A DNA stretch of 64,000 bases from Alphaproteobacteria bacterium (GCA_900768185.1 CAAGCB010000002.1:1-64000); one strand, 5' to 3'. Shown: positions 25,545-36,417, counted from the first letter of the stretch. Notes: generated by a model not told the origin, from the letters alone. Numbers and translations: made by a program.

Positions 25545-26463
25545 CGCTTCCTGCTATTCCTGCGCCATATTCGACGCGTTCAACCAAAAAACGCTTTCGT
25601 TCTCTCAGGCGTTCTTCGACGCCGTAACGCCCGAACTGAAAACGCTGTTGTCGTATCTGTTCACGCTTTGGATTGTTTACCGCCTGTGCGAAATGCTGCT
25701 CGGCAAGCCCGAAAACCCGCAAAACCTGATAAAAGAGTTCATCGACCTTTCGATTGCGACGGCGCTGTTGCAAAGCTTCGAATACTGGGGCGGCGTTTGC
25801 TTTTGGCTTTACAACTTCGGCATGGACTTGGGCGTGCGCGTCCTGCGCATCACGTCGGAGGGGCAAACCGCCGTTCAGGCGTCGTCTTCGGGCGTCGCCG
25901 TTCTGCTGACCCATGTTGAAAACAGCTTTGCCCCCGTGCTGGACAAGCTGGGTGTGATGATGAGCGACATCTCGTGGACAAGCTTGAAGCTGGCAATCGC
26001 CGTCGTTCCCGTCGCTGTCATTTACTTCCTGCTGTTGTGGCGGATATTCGCCAGCCTGTTCAACGTGTTCGTGCAGTTGTTCGCCGTCGCTTTGCTTGCA
26101 CCGATTCTGTGCGCGTTCTACGCTCTGCCGCCCGTCAAATCCGCCATGTTCGCGGCACTGCGTCTGCTGCTGATGAACGCGGCGCAGATCGTGCTCACCT
26201 GCGGCACGATCGGCATCGTTTTAGCGTATCTGAACAGCCTTTCCCTGTTCCAAGACCAAAACGTCGCCGTCGAGGTCGGAACCGTCGGATATATGCAAAT
26301 GCTGTTCACCGGCGCGCTCCTCTGGGGCGCCTACGCCACTATCATCAACACTCCCGCCCTGATATTCAATATCGGAAATACGTCAAACGGAAACAATGTA
26401 CTGTCATTTGCCGCTTCTTTACCTCAAAAAACTTTGCAATTTGTCGTAAAAAGAATGACTTAG
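25537..26463 (+). CDS. VirB6-family T4SS inner-membrane protein
   Basis: A 308-residue polytopic membrane protein with about five to six hydrophobic segments (near residues 35-55, 150-175, 178-205, 215-240 and 255-280), matching VirB6/TrbL of the inner-membrane channel. Two Cys near the N-terminus (CYSC). The gene overlaps virD4 by 8 bases and closes the transfer operon; virB6 at the end rather than after virB5 is a changed order. Confidence 0.85.
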   Translation: MADASCYSCAIFDAFNQKTLSFSQAFFDAVTPELKTLLSYLFTLWIVYRLCEMLLGKPENPQNLIKEFIDLSIATALLQSFEYWGGVCFWLYNFGMDLGVRVLRITSEGQTAVQASSSGVAVLLTHVENSFAPVLDKLGVMMSDISWTSLKLAIAVVPVAVIYFLLLWRIFASLFNVFVQLFAVALLAPILCAFYALPPVKSAMFAALRLLLMNAAQIVLTCGTIGIVLAYLNSLSLFQDQNVAVEVGTVGYMQMLFTGALLWGAYATIINTPALIFNIGNTSNGNNVLSFAASLPQKTLQFVVKRMT

Positions 26464-26467
26464 AAAA

Positions 26468-26493
26468 CTCCCCTTGCTTTACGGCAAGGGGAG
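26468..26493. terminator. Terminator between convergent virB6 and the RTX gene
   Basis: A perfect 10-bp stem CTCCCCTTGC/GCAAGGGGAG with a 6-base loop. The T-run (TTTTC) lies on the minus-strand side, so it fits best as the RTX gene terminator, with possible use by the T4SS operon as well. Confidence 0.75.
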
Positions 26494-26498
26494 TGATG

Positions 26499-29400
26499 TC
26501 AGCTCATTTTGTTGTTTTTGAAAATCGGTACTGCCAGATTCCAATCATCATTCGTGTTTTGAACGAGGGAGCTGCCGGTTTGAAGTGAAACTGCTTCATT
26601 GCCGTGCAAACTGTTCATTGCTTGAATCAATAGGTCTGCATTTCCGATGTCCATTGAACTGCCGTCATGGAAATGCAAAGTTTCGATTTTGGAGCTTTCC
26701 GAATTAAACTGATTTGTAATTTGAACTCCTTTGATTTCGTTACCATTCAGGTAAATTTTCAAATCGTTGTCAATGCGTTCAAAAGTCAAATCGTTTTGAG
26801 AAATTCCTTCGCCGAAAACGATTTTATCGTTTCCTCCGAATTCGGAAATGGTGTCAAATCCGTCGCCGAGATTGTAGATGTAAGTGTCATCTCCTGCGCC
26901 GCCGTTCAGGTAATCATTGCCCGTCCCGCCGATCAAAGTATCGTTCCCGTTTCCGCCGTGAATTGTGTCATGACCGCCATTCCCGTAAATGACATCGTCA
27001 TAGTCTGTTCCATAGACGGTTTCATTTGCGTTTGTTTGTTGCCATGTTTGTCCTTGCGTTGATAAATTGCGGGTGGTTCCGTCGGCAAAAACAATGGTTT
27101 CAACCTGCTGGTTCACATTTTTGTAAAAACCGTTTATCAAAATGTTTTGATTGACATCGTTTTTGATAATGATTCTAAGATTGTCATCCTCCCGTCGAAA
27201 AGTTAAATCATTAAAAGCAATATCCGCTCCGAATTTAATCCGGTCGTTTCCGCGGGTTTCATTGATTACATCCGCTCCATCGCCAAGGTTGTAAACATAA
27301 GTGTCTCGACCGTTTCCGCCGTTTAAAATATCGTTTCCTTTGCCTCCGATAAGGACGTCATTGTCATCACCCGCATTTAAAACATCGTTTCCGATTCCGC
27401 CTGTCAGTGTGTCATCGAAATCAGTTCCGCTGATAGTTGCATCGCCGTTAAAATCGGACAAGTCCAACTTCAAACCTGTTTCGGAAAGACTGAAAACGGA
27501 CCCGTCTGCGAAATGAATTTCTTGGATTTTATAGTCCTCGCTTTCGAAAAAGCGATCAATTAAAATTCCTTGTTTCTTATCGCCGTTCAAATACATCAGC
27601 AGACTGTTGCCGGACTGAGTGAATGTCAAATCTTCCAAGTCGATGCCTGTTCCGAAAACAATTTTATTGCTGCCCGAGTTGTCCGAAACCACATCCGCTC
27701 CGTCGCCGAGATTATAGATATAAGCATCATCTCCTGCGCCGCCGTACAAATAATCGTTGCCGGTTCCTCCGATTAAAGTATCGTCACCGTTATTGCCATG
27801 CAGCGTATCGTTACCGCCATTGCCGTAAATCGTTTCGTTTGCGGCAGTTCCATGGACGGTTTCGTCTTCATTGCCTTGGATGAAAACTATATCGTTTTGA
27901 TTCAAATTCATCGTTAAGCCGTCTGCAAATTGAATCGTCTCGATATTGTGTGCGTTGCCATCATAATGGTTGACGATTTTCATACCTTGGTCGGCGTTTC
28001 CCTTAATGGAAATAACCAAATCGTTTCCTTTGTGGAAAAAGGTTAAATCCTGTTTGGAAATTCCTGTGCCGAATAAAATTTTATCGGTTCCTTGGGCGTC
28101 AAATACGGTGTCGAAGCCGTCACCAAGATTCCAGACGTATGTATCGTCTCCGTATCCGCCGTTTAAGGTATCATTGCCTTTTCCGCCGGTAAGAGTATCG
28201 TTGCCGGCATCGGCGTTGACGGTGTCGTTCCCGTCGCCGGTTGTAATCACGTCATTGCCGCCGCCGGAATTAACGGTAACATTCAGAGCCGCTTGTGCGT
28301 TGATAATATCGTCAAAATTCGTTCCATATACGGTTTTTCCGACCGTGTATGCCGGATTTAACGTCAGTCCCGAAACGGCAAGATTGAAAGTGGTGCCATC
28401 CGCAAAAACAAGAAAATTAAGTTTACGGGAATCACTTTCAAAAAATTTATCCAAGATGAGTCCTTGGTTTTCATCTCCTTTGATGAGGATACGGAGATTC
28501 GTATCTTCACTTCTGAATGACAAGTCTTGTAAAGAAATTCCTTCTCCAAATTGGAGCTTGTCCAAATTAGATGCAAATACAGTATCTAAACCGTCTCCCT
28601 GATTCCAGACGTATGTATCAGCTCCTTCTCCTCCGTTTAACGTGTCGTTGCCTTTCCCGCCGTAAATGACGTCCGCTCCATTGCCGCCTTCAATGACGTC
28701 GTTTCCTGTTCCGCCGATTAAAATATCATCACCGTCACCGCCGTAAATCGTTGTATCGGCGTTTCCTGCATAAATCACATCGGCAAATGCGGTTCCATGC
28801 ATGTTTGCAGCCCAATTTCCGTGTCGAAGCGTCAATCCGGAAGTTTTTAATGAAAACACACTGCCGTTTGCGAAGAGAATATCCATCGGTTTGTTGCTGT
28901 CGGAATAGAAATAATTGTGGCAAACTATCCCTTGCGACATATCATTGCGAACGGTAATGACAAGGTCGTCGCCGTTTTCGTAAAACGTCAGATCTTCAAA
29001 AGAAATGCCTTCGCCAAACTTTAAATGATCTGTGCTTGAAAATGTGACCGTGTCCAGATCGTCTCCCAAGTTCCAAATGACGGTGTTTTCTCCGGCACCG
29101 GTATCTATGACATCATTTCCTTTGTTGCCAATAAGAGTATCTTTGCCGTCATAGCCGTTCAAAATGTCGTTCCCGTTTCCGCCGATCAGAGTATCGTCAT
29201 ACGAGGTTCCGTTGATTGTGTTGGAACTTCTGGCTTCGGTCAAAGTCAATCCGTGTTTAGCCAGATTCAAAACACTGCCGTCATCAAATTTCAGTTGTTC
29301 AATCCGGTTGTCGTCCGAATAGAAAAAGTTTTGGATACAAATGAGATCATTATCGTTTCTTTTGATTGTAATAAACAAATCCCGATCGTTACGACCGAAT

Positions 29401-32400
29401 GTCAAATCCGATTGAGTGATGTTTTCCCCGAAAACGATTTTGTCACGCCCGCCTTGATCGGAAATGGTGTCATAACCGTCTCCGATATTATAATAGTAGG
29501 TGTCTTTATCGTACCCGCCGTTCAGGAAATCATTTCCTTTTCCGCCTGTCAGCTCGTTGTCGCCGTCGCCGCCGTTTAGAGTATCATTTCCATCACCGCC
29601 GTTTAAGATATCGTCGTCCGCTGTGCCGATAAGGGTCAAATCAGGCAAGTTCGTTAAATTTTCAGCAAGAATGTTGACAGAAGAAGAGGAACCGTCCGCA
29701 AATTCAATGGAATCGATTTGATACTGATTGTCTTCAAAATAGCGTTTAATGATTAGTCCTTGTGACGGATCTCCTTTTACAATAAGGCGCAAGTCGGTTC
29801 CAATGCGGGCGGCGGATAAATCGCCGTTTTCAACCCCTGTTCCGAATTTGATTTTATTTTCGCCATCGCTGTCCAAAATTGTATCTATACCGTCCCCGAT
29901 ATTCCAAACATAGGTATCATTGCCGTAGCCGCCCTCTAAATAATCGTGTCCCGTGCCGCCGATCAATATATCATCGCCGTTGTTTCCGCGGAGAGTATCG
30001 TTCCCTTTACCGCCATAAATTATGTCATTAAAGTTTGTACCGGATTCGTTATCGTTCCTATCCGACTGGATAAGCGTCAATCCGCTGTGTTTCAAATCGA
30101 ATTGACTGCCGTCGGCAAACTCCAAATATTCTACGGCGTCCGAGTCCATATAAAACTGGTCACGCAAATTGATGCCTTGAGTTTTGTCGCCTTTGACATA
30201 AATTTTCAGGGAATGTCCCGAACGTTCAAACGTCAAATCGTCAAAAGAAATTCCTTCTCCAAAAACGATTTTATCAGAACCGCCGGCTTCAACGATTTCA
30301 TCGAGCCCGTCCCCTAAATTCCAAACATAGGTGTCGTCGCCGTTTCCGCCGTCCAGGTGATCGTCGCCCGAACCGCCGACAAGCGTATCGTTTCCGCTGT
30401 GTCCATACAGGGAATCGTTTCCGCCGTTGCCATAAATCGTATCATCGAAATTCGTGCCGGATTCGTTATCGTTTCTATCCGATTGGACAAACGTCAAGCC
30501 GCTGCTTTTCAAATCGAATTGACTGCCGTCGGCAAACTCCAAATATTCTACGGCGTCCGAGTCCATATAAAACTGGTCACGCAAATTGATGCCTTGTGTT
30601 TTGTCGCCTTTGACGTAAATTTTCAAGGAATGTCCCGAACGCTCAAACGTCAAGTCGTCAAAAGAGACGCCTTCTCCAAAAACGATTTTATCAGAACCGC
30701 CGGCTTCAACGATTTCATCAAATCCATCGCCCAAATTCCAAATATAAGTGTCATCGCCGTATCCGCCGTCCAGGTGATCATCGCCCGTCCCGCCGACAAG
30801 CGTATCGTTTCCGTTTCCGGCGTATATCAAATCATTTCCCGAACCGCCATAGATAACATCATTCCCGTCATTTGAATAAACAGTATCATTTCCACCCATG
30901 GCGTAAATTGTGTCGTTTCCGTTTGTGCCGCTAATCGTTTCGGCAGCATCGCTTTGATGCTGTATCAAGCCGCTATTCTTCAAATCGAATTGACTGCCGT
31001 CGGCAAACTCCAAATATTCTACGGCGTCCGAGTCCATATAAAACTGGTCACGCAAATTGATGCCTTGAGTTTTGTCGCCTTTGACGTAAATTTTCAAGGA
31101 ATGTTCCGAACGCTCAAACGTCAAGTCGTCAAAAGAGACGCCTTCTCCGAAAACGATTTTGTCCGAACCGCCGGCTTCAACGATTTCATCGAACCCGTCG
31201 CCCAAATTCCAAACGTAGGTGTCGTCGCCGTTTCCGCCGTCCAGATGGTCATCGCCTGTTCCTCCGACAAGCGTGTCATTCCCGTTTCCGGCGTATATTA
31301 AATCATCTCCCGAGCCGCCGTGGATCACATCGTTTCCGGCATTTGCGCTGATGGTGTCATTTCCGCCGTTGCCGTAAATCGTGTCGTTGAAATCCGTGCC
31401 TGACATATTGTCGTCCGCATCTGATTGAACAAACGTCAGTCCGTTGTTTTTCAAATCAAATTGAGTTCCGTCGGCAAATTCTAAATACTCTACGGAATAG
31501 GAGTTTGAATAAAAATGATCATACAGCTGAACGCCTTGCGTTCTGTCGCCGTTGACATAGATATTCAAGGACTGTTCCGAACGTTCAAACGTTAAATCGT
31601 CAAAAGAAATTCCTTCTCCAAAAACGATTTTATCAGAACCGCCGGCTTCAACGATTTCATCGAGCCCGTCCCCTAAATTCCAAACATAGGTGTCGTCGCC
31701 GTATCCTCCGTTCAGGTAATCATTGCCCGTTCCGCCGATAAGCGTGTCATTCCCGTTTCCGGCGTATATCGTATCGTTTCCGCCGTTGCCGTAAACCGTA
31801 TCGTTGAAATCCGTGCCTGACATATTGTCGTCCGCATCTGATTGAACGAACGTCAATCCGCTGTTTTTCAAATCGAATTGAGTACCGTCGGCAAATTCCA
31901 AATATTCTATGGAGTAAGAGTCCCCATAAAATTGATCTGCTATCCGAATGCCTTGGGTTTCATCGTCAAACAGTGTGATTATCAAATCGTTTCCGTTTCG
32001 GCGGAAAGTCAAGTCGTCAAATGCAATTCCCGCCCCGAATTTGATTTTATCCAAATTGTTTTCTGAACTGTTTTGCCAGTCGTGAATAATATCCAATCCG
32101 TCGCCGATATTATAGATGTAGGTGTCGTTTCCGTCGCCGCCGTTTAAGATATCGTTGCCGGATCCTCCGACCAGGACATCGTTGCCATTTTCGCCGTAAA
32201 GTTCATCGTTTCCTTTACCGCCGTAAATGATGTCGTCGCCGCTGCCGGCACGGACGGTGTCATTGCCGCCTTGTGCATGAACAATGTCGTCGAATTCAGT
32301 TCCCTTGATGCTTTCCGCAGAGTCCAACTGTTTCAAAACCAGTCCGATTTCAGACAAATTCACATAAGAGCCGTCTGAAAACCGCAGTTTTTCGATTTTA

Positions 32401-35400
32401 GAGTCGGAGTTGTAAAAGAAATCTCTGATCACTACTCCTTGATCCGCCGCGCCATTGACGGAGATAACCAAATTGTAACCGGAGTTGCGAAACGTCAAAT
32501 TATCGAACGCAATGCCTTCACCGAACAGGATAGCGTCTTGGTTGGCGGTGTCGCAGATAGTATCCAGTCCGTCGCCCCAATTCCAAAAGTACACATCATC
32601 GCCCGCGCCGCCGTACAATGAATCGTCGCCCGTCCCGCCAACCAGAAAGTCGTTCCCGCCGTTGCCGTGCAAGATGTCGTCGCCGCCGTTTCCGCAAAGA
32701 GTGTCATTGGCGTCGCTGCCGCGTAACGTGTTGTTTTCGTTGTTGCCGGTCAAAGTAAAACCGCCGTCAATATCGGGGGCGCTGTTCCAGTGGTCAACCA
32801 CATAATTATAATCCCAAACCGTGCCGTCGGCGAATTGAATTGCACTGACGGTCGCGCTTGAAGTTCCTTGTTTGTCAAAGTAGCCGTACACCAGCACCGA
32901 ATCGTCGGGCAAAGTATTTCCGTTTTCATCGGGATCGTAGGAAACGGTAATCAGCAGGTCAAAGCCCTGTTGCGTCAAAGTAACGTTTTGCGCGGAAATC
33001 CCTTCGCCGAATTGAATGACGTCGGTGTTGGGAGCGGTTTCGTCCTGCACATTGCTGACGGAGTCGTGTCCGAATCCTTTTTCAAACAGGTAAGTATCCG
33101 TTCCGTTTCCGCCGATCAGCGTGTCGTCGCCCGCGCCGCCGATTAAAGTGTCGTCTCCGTTGCCGCCGGACAAGAAGTCGTTGCCGCTTTCGCCGTTCAA
33201 AATGTCGTTGCCGTCTTCACCGTACAGCGTGTCATTTCCTGCGCCGCCCAAAACGGTGTCGTCGCCCGCACCGGCTTTGATCAGGTCGTTTCCGTCCAAA
33301 CCGTTCATCAAATCGTTGCCGTTCGTTCCGAACAGATTGTCGTTTGACGAAGTTCCGACCGTATTGTGTCCGAAGTTCAGCAATTCCGTTTCAAAGAAAG
33401 TGCCGTCTTCCGCGCCTTTGGCTTGAAACGCCGCAAAAACATCGTCCGCATTGCCGTAAAAGCGCAGAATATTGGACAGTTTCAGCATTTCGATTTTGCC
33501 GTTTGTTTCATCGGCATCAAACTTTTCTTGCAGCAAAGCGACGGCTTGATCGACATTGACGTCCCAATGGTCGGTTTCCGCATTGTAGGTCAGCGTGATT
33601 TTCTGCAAATACGGATTGTTTTGCAAATCCGCGGACAGCATGGTGTCCACATAATTTTTCAACAGATCGAAAGCCTGTAAAATCATCGGTGCGGCGTGAC
33701 CGTGCGGGTTCGGATCGCGTTCGCCCCAACACCATGTTCCCAGGTATTCCGTTCCCATAAATTCTTCCAAAGCTTCCAGTTTGCGCGCGTCGTCAAGGAC
33801 GGTCGGATAAATTCTGGTCGGTGCGCGTCCGTTGGGATCCATGTCTTGAACCCCCGTCCAACGGTAAATGATATTGGTCAGCAAAGCCTGTTTTTCATTT
33901 TCGTCCGTTGTTGTTTTGTATTGGGAAACCAAGGTCTTTAGCGTTCCCGTTTCATCCAAAGCCATTGCCGTGTGAAGAGAATAAACATTTCCCCAGCCCT
34001 GAATATCGGGCAAAGCCTTGATGTCGTCGGAAATATCGACATTCGCCGTCAGCCGCGTTTTCGTCCCGTCAGCGGCAAACCAGACATCTGAAATTTTCCC
34101 TGCCGTTCCGTCCGTTTTGGTCAGCGATCCCTGTTGAATTTCGATGTTGCCGTTTTCGTCCGCTTCTTTTTGATAGGTATAATTCAAATCGATGCTTTGA
34201 ATACCGGCATCTTCCAATGTCATCAATTCGCCCGCATCGACAACGCCGTTGGTGTTGGCATCGCGCCAGACTTTGACTTGCGACCATGCGGCGTCCGACG
34301 CGTCAAATTTTCCGTTGCCGTTGGAATCCAAATCTTTTAACGCCTCGAATCCGTTGGACGCCGTTTTCCCCGACGACAAAACCGTGTGGTTGCCGAACAT
34401 TTCGGCACCGCTGTCGATTTTCCCGTTATTGTTCAAATCGCGAACTAAAAATCCTTCGTTTTTGCCGATCCAACCGCTGTTTTCGATTTTTTGGTTGCTG
34501 TCGAAATCGAAAAACACATTGCCTTTTGTACTGACCGTTTCGATTTTTCCGTCGTCGTTTAAATCGACGACCAAAGGGGAACGGGTGATTTCCGCTTCGC
34601 CGAACAAAGCGGAAATTGTGCTTTTTTCCGCATCGGGAAACGACGGAGACAGCTGATTTTGTTGCTTTGTCGTGCCGTTTTCGGGTTTGTTGGGAACCAG
34701 CGTATAGTAAGGCGGCAATCCGGGAATTTTTTCCCAATCGTTTCCGCCGGTGCTACCGCCCGTGCCTGTTCCGCCTTCGCCCGCTTCGTTATCGAATAAG
34801 CTTTGGTAACCGTTTTTCTCCCCTTTCGCCAACAACTGCTGCAGCTTTTCCAAAGTTTCCGGTATTTCCGTGTTTTGGTCGTTTTCATAGGACGGATAAT
34901 CGTAACCGCTGTCAACATATTGACCGTCCCGCCATTTCCAAATGCTGCCGTCGGGCTGATACAGATCGGGCATGGTTGCGCTGCCGCCGTCGGGGGCTGG
35001 AACATCGCCGCTGTCGCTGTCGTCGGAAGGCAGATGGACGTTTTTCAAAATGATTTTATTGCCGCGGTTGCCGAATAGTATGACATCGCCGCCGACCTGC
35101 TGTGCGCCGCGCGTCATGTCAAATCCGCCCGCACAGGTGAGGGAATCCTTGCCCGTAACGTTTATAATCGTGTCAACGCCCGTTGCGTCGTTGTTGATAT
35201 AAACAATGTCGCGGTTGTTGTCTGTTCCGCAATCAATTTCGTTGTTTCCGGTTCCGGGGGATAAAATGTCGCATCCTTCCCTGCCGTGCAAATTGTCGTC
35301 TCCTGTGCCAGTAGAGATAATATCGTTGCCAGACCATGCATAAACAGTATCATCACCAGCATCAGAAAGAACTAAACAATCCCCATCTCCAATTTGAACA

Positions 35401-36401
35401 ATCCAGTTATTTTCAGCCCCTCCAACATAAATTTGATCCCATTTTATAGTTTTATTTCCATAAGCATAACGTTTTATCAGAAATTTATACGCATCGGATA
35501 GTTGCTTTTCTATTCCATTAGCATTTGCGTTTTTTTCTGAAAAATATCGTTTCCATGTTTTCTCATACGCTTCTATGTCAAGCCGATGGTTCCGATACAT
35601 TTTATATAAGTTTTTATAATTTTGCTCATCGGATATGTTTTTACACATTTTTCCGAAGCTGTTACTTTCAGAAATGCGTCTGTCTGTAATACCGTCCTTG
35701 TTTTGCCCTGGAGCATTATTTGCGTTGGAATTGTATCGGATTTCAAACCACGCTTCTGCCCAATCATTTTTTGAAATTGCAGTTATAAGTTTTTTTCCGA
35801 TTAAAGAGGATGTGTTGTAATTTAACGAATACAATACTTTTTTATTTTCTGTTGTCAAACTATCCCAAAGTCCTGGTACTCTATTGTTTACAGCCTGTAT
35901 AACGCCTGTAATTCCATATTTTGAATTTAAATAAGCATCATAAACGATTTCTTCAAATGCTCGTACCGAAGAACCTTTTGGAGCTATTAAACGCAACGCC
36001 TCTTCATTATCTGGAAGTCCACCCTTGGCGCTTTCTGCAAAGGGAAGAATAGATCTGTCTTTTTTGTGTAACTGACATAGGTATTTAATTTCATGCCACA
36101 ATTCCTGTTGAATATTGCTTCCATCAGCATTTTTTGCAATACTCCATACTCCGTTGGAATAAGTATAATGAGGCACCAGTGTTGCTGAATTTGTACCCTC
36201 AACGTCTTTATATAAATTATCAATATATGCTTTCAGAAAATCATCTGGTTTTCCTTCCATATTTATTCCAACGCCATGTGTAGGATATTTCTCGCTTGCA
36301 GTGTCGTGGTATAAGTTATCTTGTTCTCCTTCTACATTTCTTAAAAGAGAAAGTATTTCATCGGCAGTTGGATCTCTGTTGGTCAAATCATTATCGTTCA
36401 T
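26499..36401 (-). CDS. Giant RTX protein with N-terminal GH24 lysozyme-like domain
   Basis: A 3,300-residue exoprotein. Residues about 14-260 resemble phage (GH24) lysozymes: E24, D33 and T41 in EGEQDNLYHD and YPTHGVGIN reproduce the E-x8-D...T catalytic pattern with a 2-residue insert, and a later block (SLNYNTSSLIGKKL, AISKNDWAEAW, then DRRISES) matches the C-lobe. After a first group of Ca-binding repeats and a linker comes an EF-hand-like region (DLNDDGKIE, DLNNNGKID). Then about 15 modules of GGxGxDxLx nonapeptides plus an HCBP_related unit (LEFADGSQFDLK type) follow. No Sec signal; the secretion signal should be C-terminal. T1SS genes lie nearby. I infer a secreted peptidoglycan hydrolase with a long Ca-folded stalk. 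Confidence 0.85.
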   Translation of the reverse strand: MNDNDLTNRDPTADEILSLLRNVEGEQDNLYHDTASEKYPTHGVGINMEGKPDDFLKAYIDNLYKDVEGTNSATLVPHYTYSNGVWSIAKNADGSNIQQELWHEIKYLCQLHKKDRSILPFAESAKGGLPDNEEALRLIAPKGSSVRAFEEIVYDAYLNSKYGITGVIQAVNNRVPGLWDSLTTENKKVLYSLNYNTSSLIGKKLITAISKNDWAEAWFEIRYNSNANNAPGQNKDGITDRRISESNSFGKMCKNISDEQNYKNLYKMYRNHRLDIEAYEKTWKRYFSEKNANANGIEKQLSDAYKFLIKRYAYGNKTIKWDQIYVGGAENNWIVQIGDGDCLVLSDAGDDTVYAWSGNDIISTGTGDDNLHGREGCDILSPGTGNNEIDCGTDNNRDIVYINNDATGVDTIINVTGKDSLTCAGGFDMTRGAQQVGGDVILFGNRGNKIILKNVHLPSDDSDSGDVPAPDGGSATMPDLYQPDGSIWKWRDGQYVDSGYDYPSYENDQNTEIPETLEKLQQLLAKGEKNGYQSLFDNEAGEGGTGTGGSTGGNDWEKIPGLPPYYTLVPNKPENGTTKQQNQLSPSFPDAEKSTISALFGEAEITRSPLVVDLNDDGKIETVSTKGNVFFDFDSNQKIENSGWIGKNEGFLVRDLNNNGKIDSGAEMFGNHTVLSSGKTASNGFEALKDLDSNGNGKFDASDAAWSQVKVWRDANTNGVVDAGELMTLEDAGIQSIDLNYTYQKEADENGNIEIQQGSLTKTDGTAGKISDVWFAADGTKTRLTANVDISDDIKALPDIQGWGNVYSLHTAMALDETGTLKTLVSQYKTTTDENEKQALLTNIIYRWTGVQDMDPNGRAPTRIYPTVLDDARKLEALEEFMGTEYLGTWCWGERDPNPHGHAAPMILQAFDLLKNYVDTMLSADLQNNPYLQKITLTYNAETDHWDVNVDQAVALLQEKFDADETNGKIEMLKLSNILRFYGNADDVFAAFQAKGAEDGTFFETELLNFGHNTVGTSSNDNLFGTNGNDLMNGLDGNDLIKAGAGDDTVLGGAGNDTLYGEDGNDILNGESGNDFLSGGNGDDTLIGGAGDDTLIGGNGTDTYLFEKGFGHDSVSNVQDETAPNTDVIQFGEGISAQNVTLTQQGFDLLITVSYDPDENGNTLPDDSVLVYGYFDKQGTSSATVSAIQFADGTVWDYNYVVDHWNSAPDIDGGFTLTGNNENNTLRGSDANDTLCGNGGDDILHGNGGNDFLVGGTGDDSLYGGAGDDVYFWNWGDGLDTICDTANQDAILFGEGIAFDNLTFRNSGYNLVISVNGAADQGVVIRDFFYNSDSKIEKLRFSDGSYVNLSEIGLVLKQLDSAESIKGTEFDDIVHAQGGNDTVRAGSGDDIIYGGKGNDELYGENGNDVLVGGSGNDILNGGDGNDTYIYNIGDGLDIIHDWQNSSENNLDKIKFGAGIAFDDLTFRRNGNDLIITLFDDETQGIRIADQFYGDSYSIEYLEFADGTQFDLKNSGLTFVQSDADDNMSGTDFNDTVYGNGGNDTIYAGNGNDTLIGGTGNDYLNGGYGDDTYVWNLGDGLDEIVEAGGSDKIVFGEGISFDDLTFERSEQSLNIYVNGDRTQGVQLYDHFYSNSYSVEYLEFADGTQFDLKNNGLTFVQSDADDNMSGTDFNDTIYGNGGNDTISANAGNDVIHGGSGDDLIYAGNGNDTLVGGTGDDHLDGGNGDDTYVWNLGDGFDEIVEAGGSDKIVFGEGVSFDDLTFERSEHSLKIYVKGDKTQGINLRDQFYMDSDAVEYLEFADGSQFDLKNSGLIQHQSDAAETISGTNGNDTIYAMGGNDTVYSNDGNDVIYGGSGNDLIYAGNGNDTLVGGTGDDHLDGGYGDDTYIWNLGDGFDEIVEAGGSDKIVFGEGVSFDDLTFERSGHSLKIYVKGDKTQGINLRDQFYMDSDAVEYLEFADGSQFDLKSSGLTFVQSDRNDNESGTNFDDTIYGNGGNDSLYGHSGNDTLVGGSGDDHLDGGNGDDTYVWNLGDGLDEIVEAGGSDKIVFGEGISFDDLTFERSGHSLKIYVKGDKTQGINLRDQFYMDSDAVEYLEFADGSQFDLKHSGLTLIQSDRNDNESGTNFNDIIYGGKGNDTLRGNNGDDILIGGTGHDYLEGGYGNDTYVWNIGDGIDTILDSDGENKIKFGTGVENGDLSAARIGTDLRLIVKGDPSQGLIIKRYFEDNQYQIDSIEFADGSSSSVNILAENLTNLPDLTLIGTADDDILNGGDGNDTLNGGDGDNELTGGKGNDFLNGGYDKDTYYYNIGDGYDTISDQGGRDKIVFGENITQSDLTFGRNDRDLFITIKRNDNDLICIQNFFYSDDNRIEQLKFDDGSVLNLAKHGLTLTEARSSNTINGTSYDDTLIGGNGNDILNGYDGKDTLIGNKGNDVIDTGAGENTVIWNLGDDLDTVTFSSTDHLKFGEGISFEDLTFYENGDDLVITVRNDMSQGIVCHNYFYSDSNKPMDILFANGSVFSLKTSGLTLRHGNWAANMHGTAFADVIYAGNADTTIYGGDGDDILIGGTGNDVIEGGNGADVIYGGKGNDTLNGGEGADTYVWNQGDGLDTVFASNLDKLQFGEGISLQDLSFRSEDTNLRILIKGDENQGLILDKFFESDSRKLNFLVFADGTTFNLAVSGLTLNPAYTVGKTVYGTNFDDIINAQAALNVTVNSGGGNDVITTGDGNDTVNADAGNDTLTGGKGNDTLNGGYGDDTYVWNLGDGFDTVFDAQGTDKILFGTGISKQDLTFFHKGNDLVISIKGNADQGMKIVNHYDGNAHNIETIQFADGLTMNLNQNDIVFIQGNEDETVHGTAANETIYGNGGNDTLHGNNGDDTLIGGTGNDYLYGGAGDDAYIYNLGDGADVVSDNSGSNKIVFGTGIDLEDLTFTQSGNSLLMYLNGDKKQGILIDRFFESEDYKIQEIHFADGSVFSLSETGLKLDLSDFNGDATISGTDFDDTLTGGIGNDVLNAGDDNDVLIGGKGNDILNGGNGRDTYVYNLGDGADVINETRGNDRIKFGADIAFNDLTFRREDDNLRIIIKNDVNQNILINGFYKNVNQQVETIVFADGTTRNLSTQGQTWQQTNANETVYGTDYDDVIYGNGGHDTIHGGNGNDTLIGGTGNDYLNGGAGDDTYIYNLGDGFDTISEFGGNDKIVFGEGISQNDLTFERIDNDLKIYLNGNEIKGVQITNQFNSESSKIETLHFHDGSSMDIGNADLLIQAMNSLHGNEAVSLQTGSSLVQNTNDDWNLAVPIFKNNKMS

Positions 36402-36417
36402 GACGTTTTCCTTAACG

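Noticed and set aside
26800..33300. CRISPR array or satellite repeats
   Set aside because: The repeats are codons of RTX nonapeptides and HCBP modules in one continuous reading frame, without equal spacers.
26667..33426. Plus-strand open frames opposite the RTX gene
   Set aside because: They mirror the repeat periodicity of the RTX gene and have no independent start signals.
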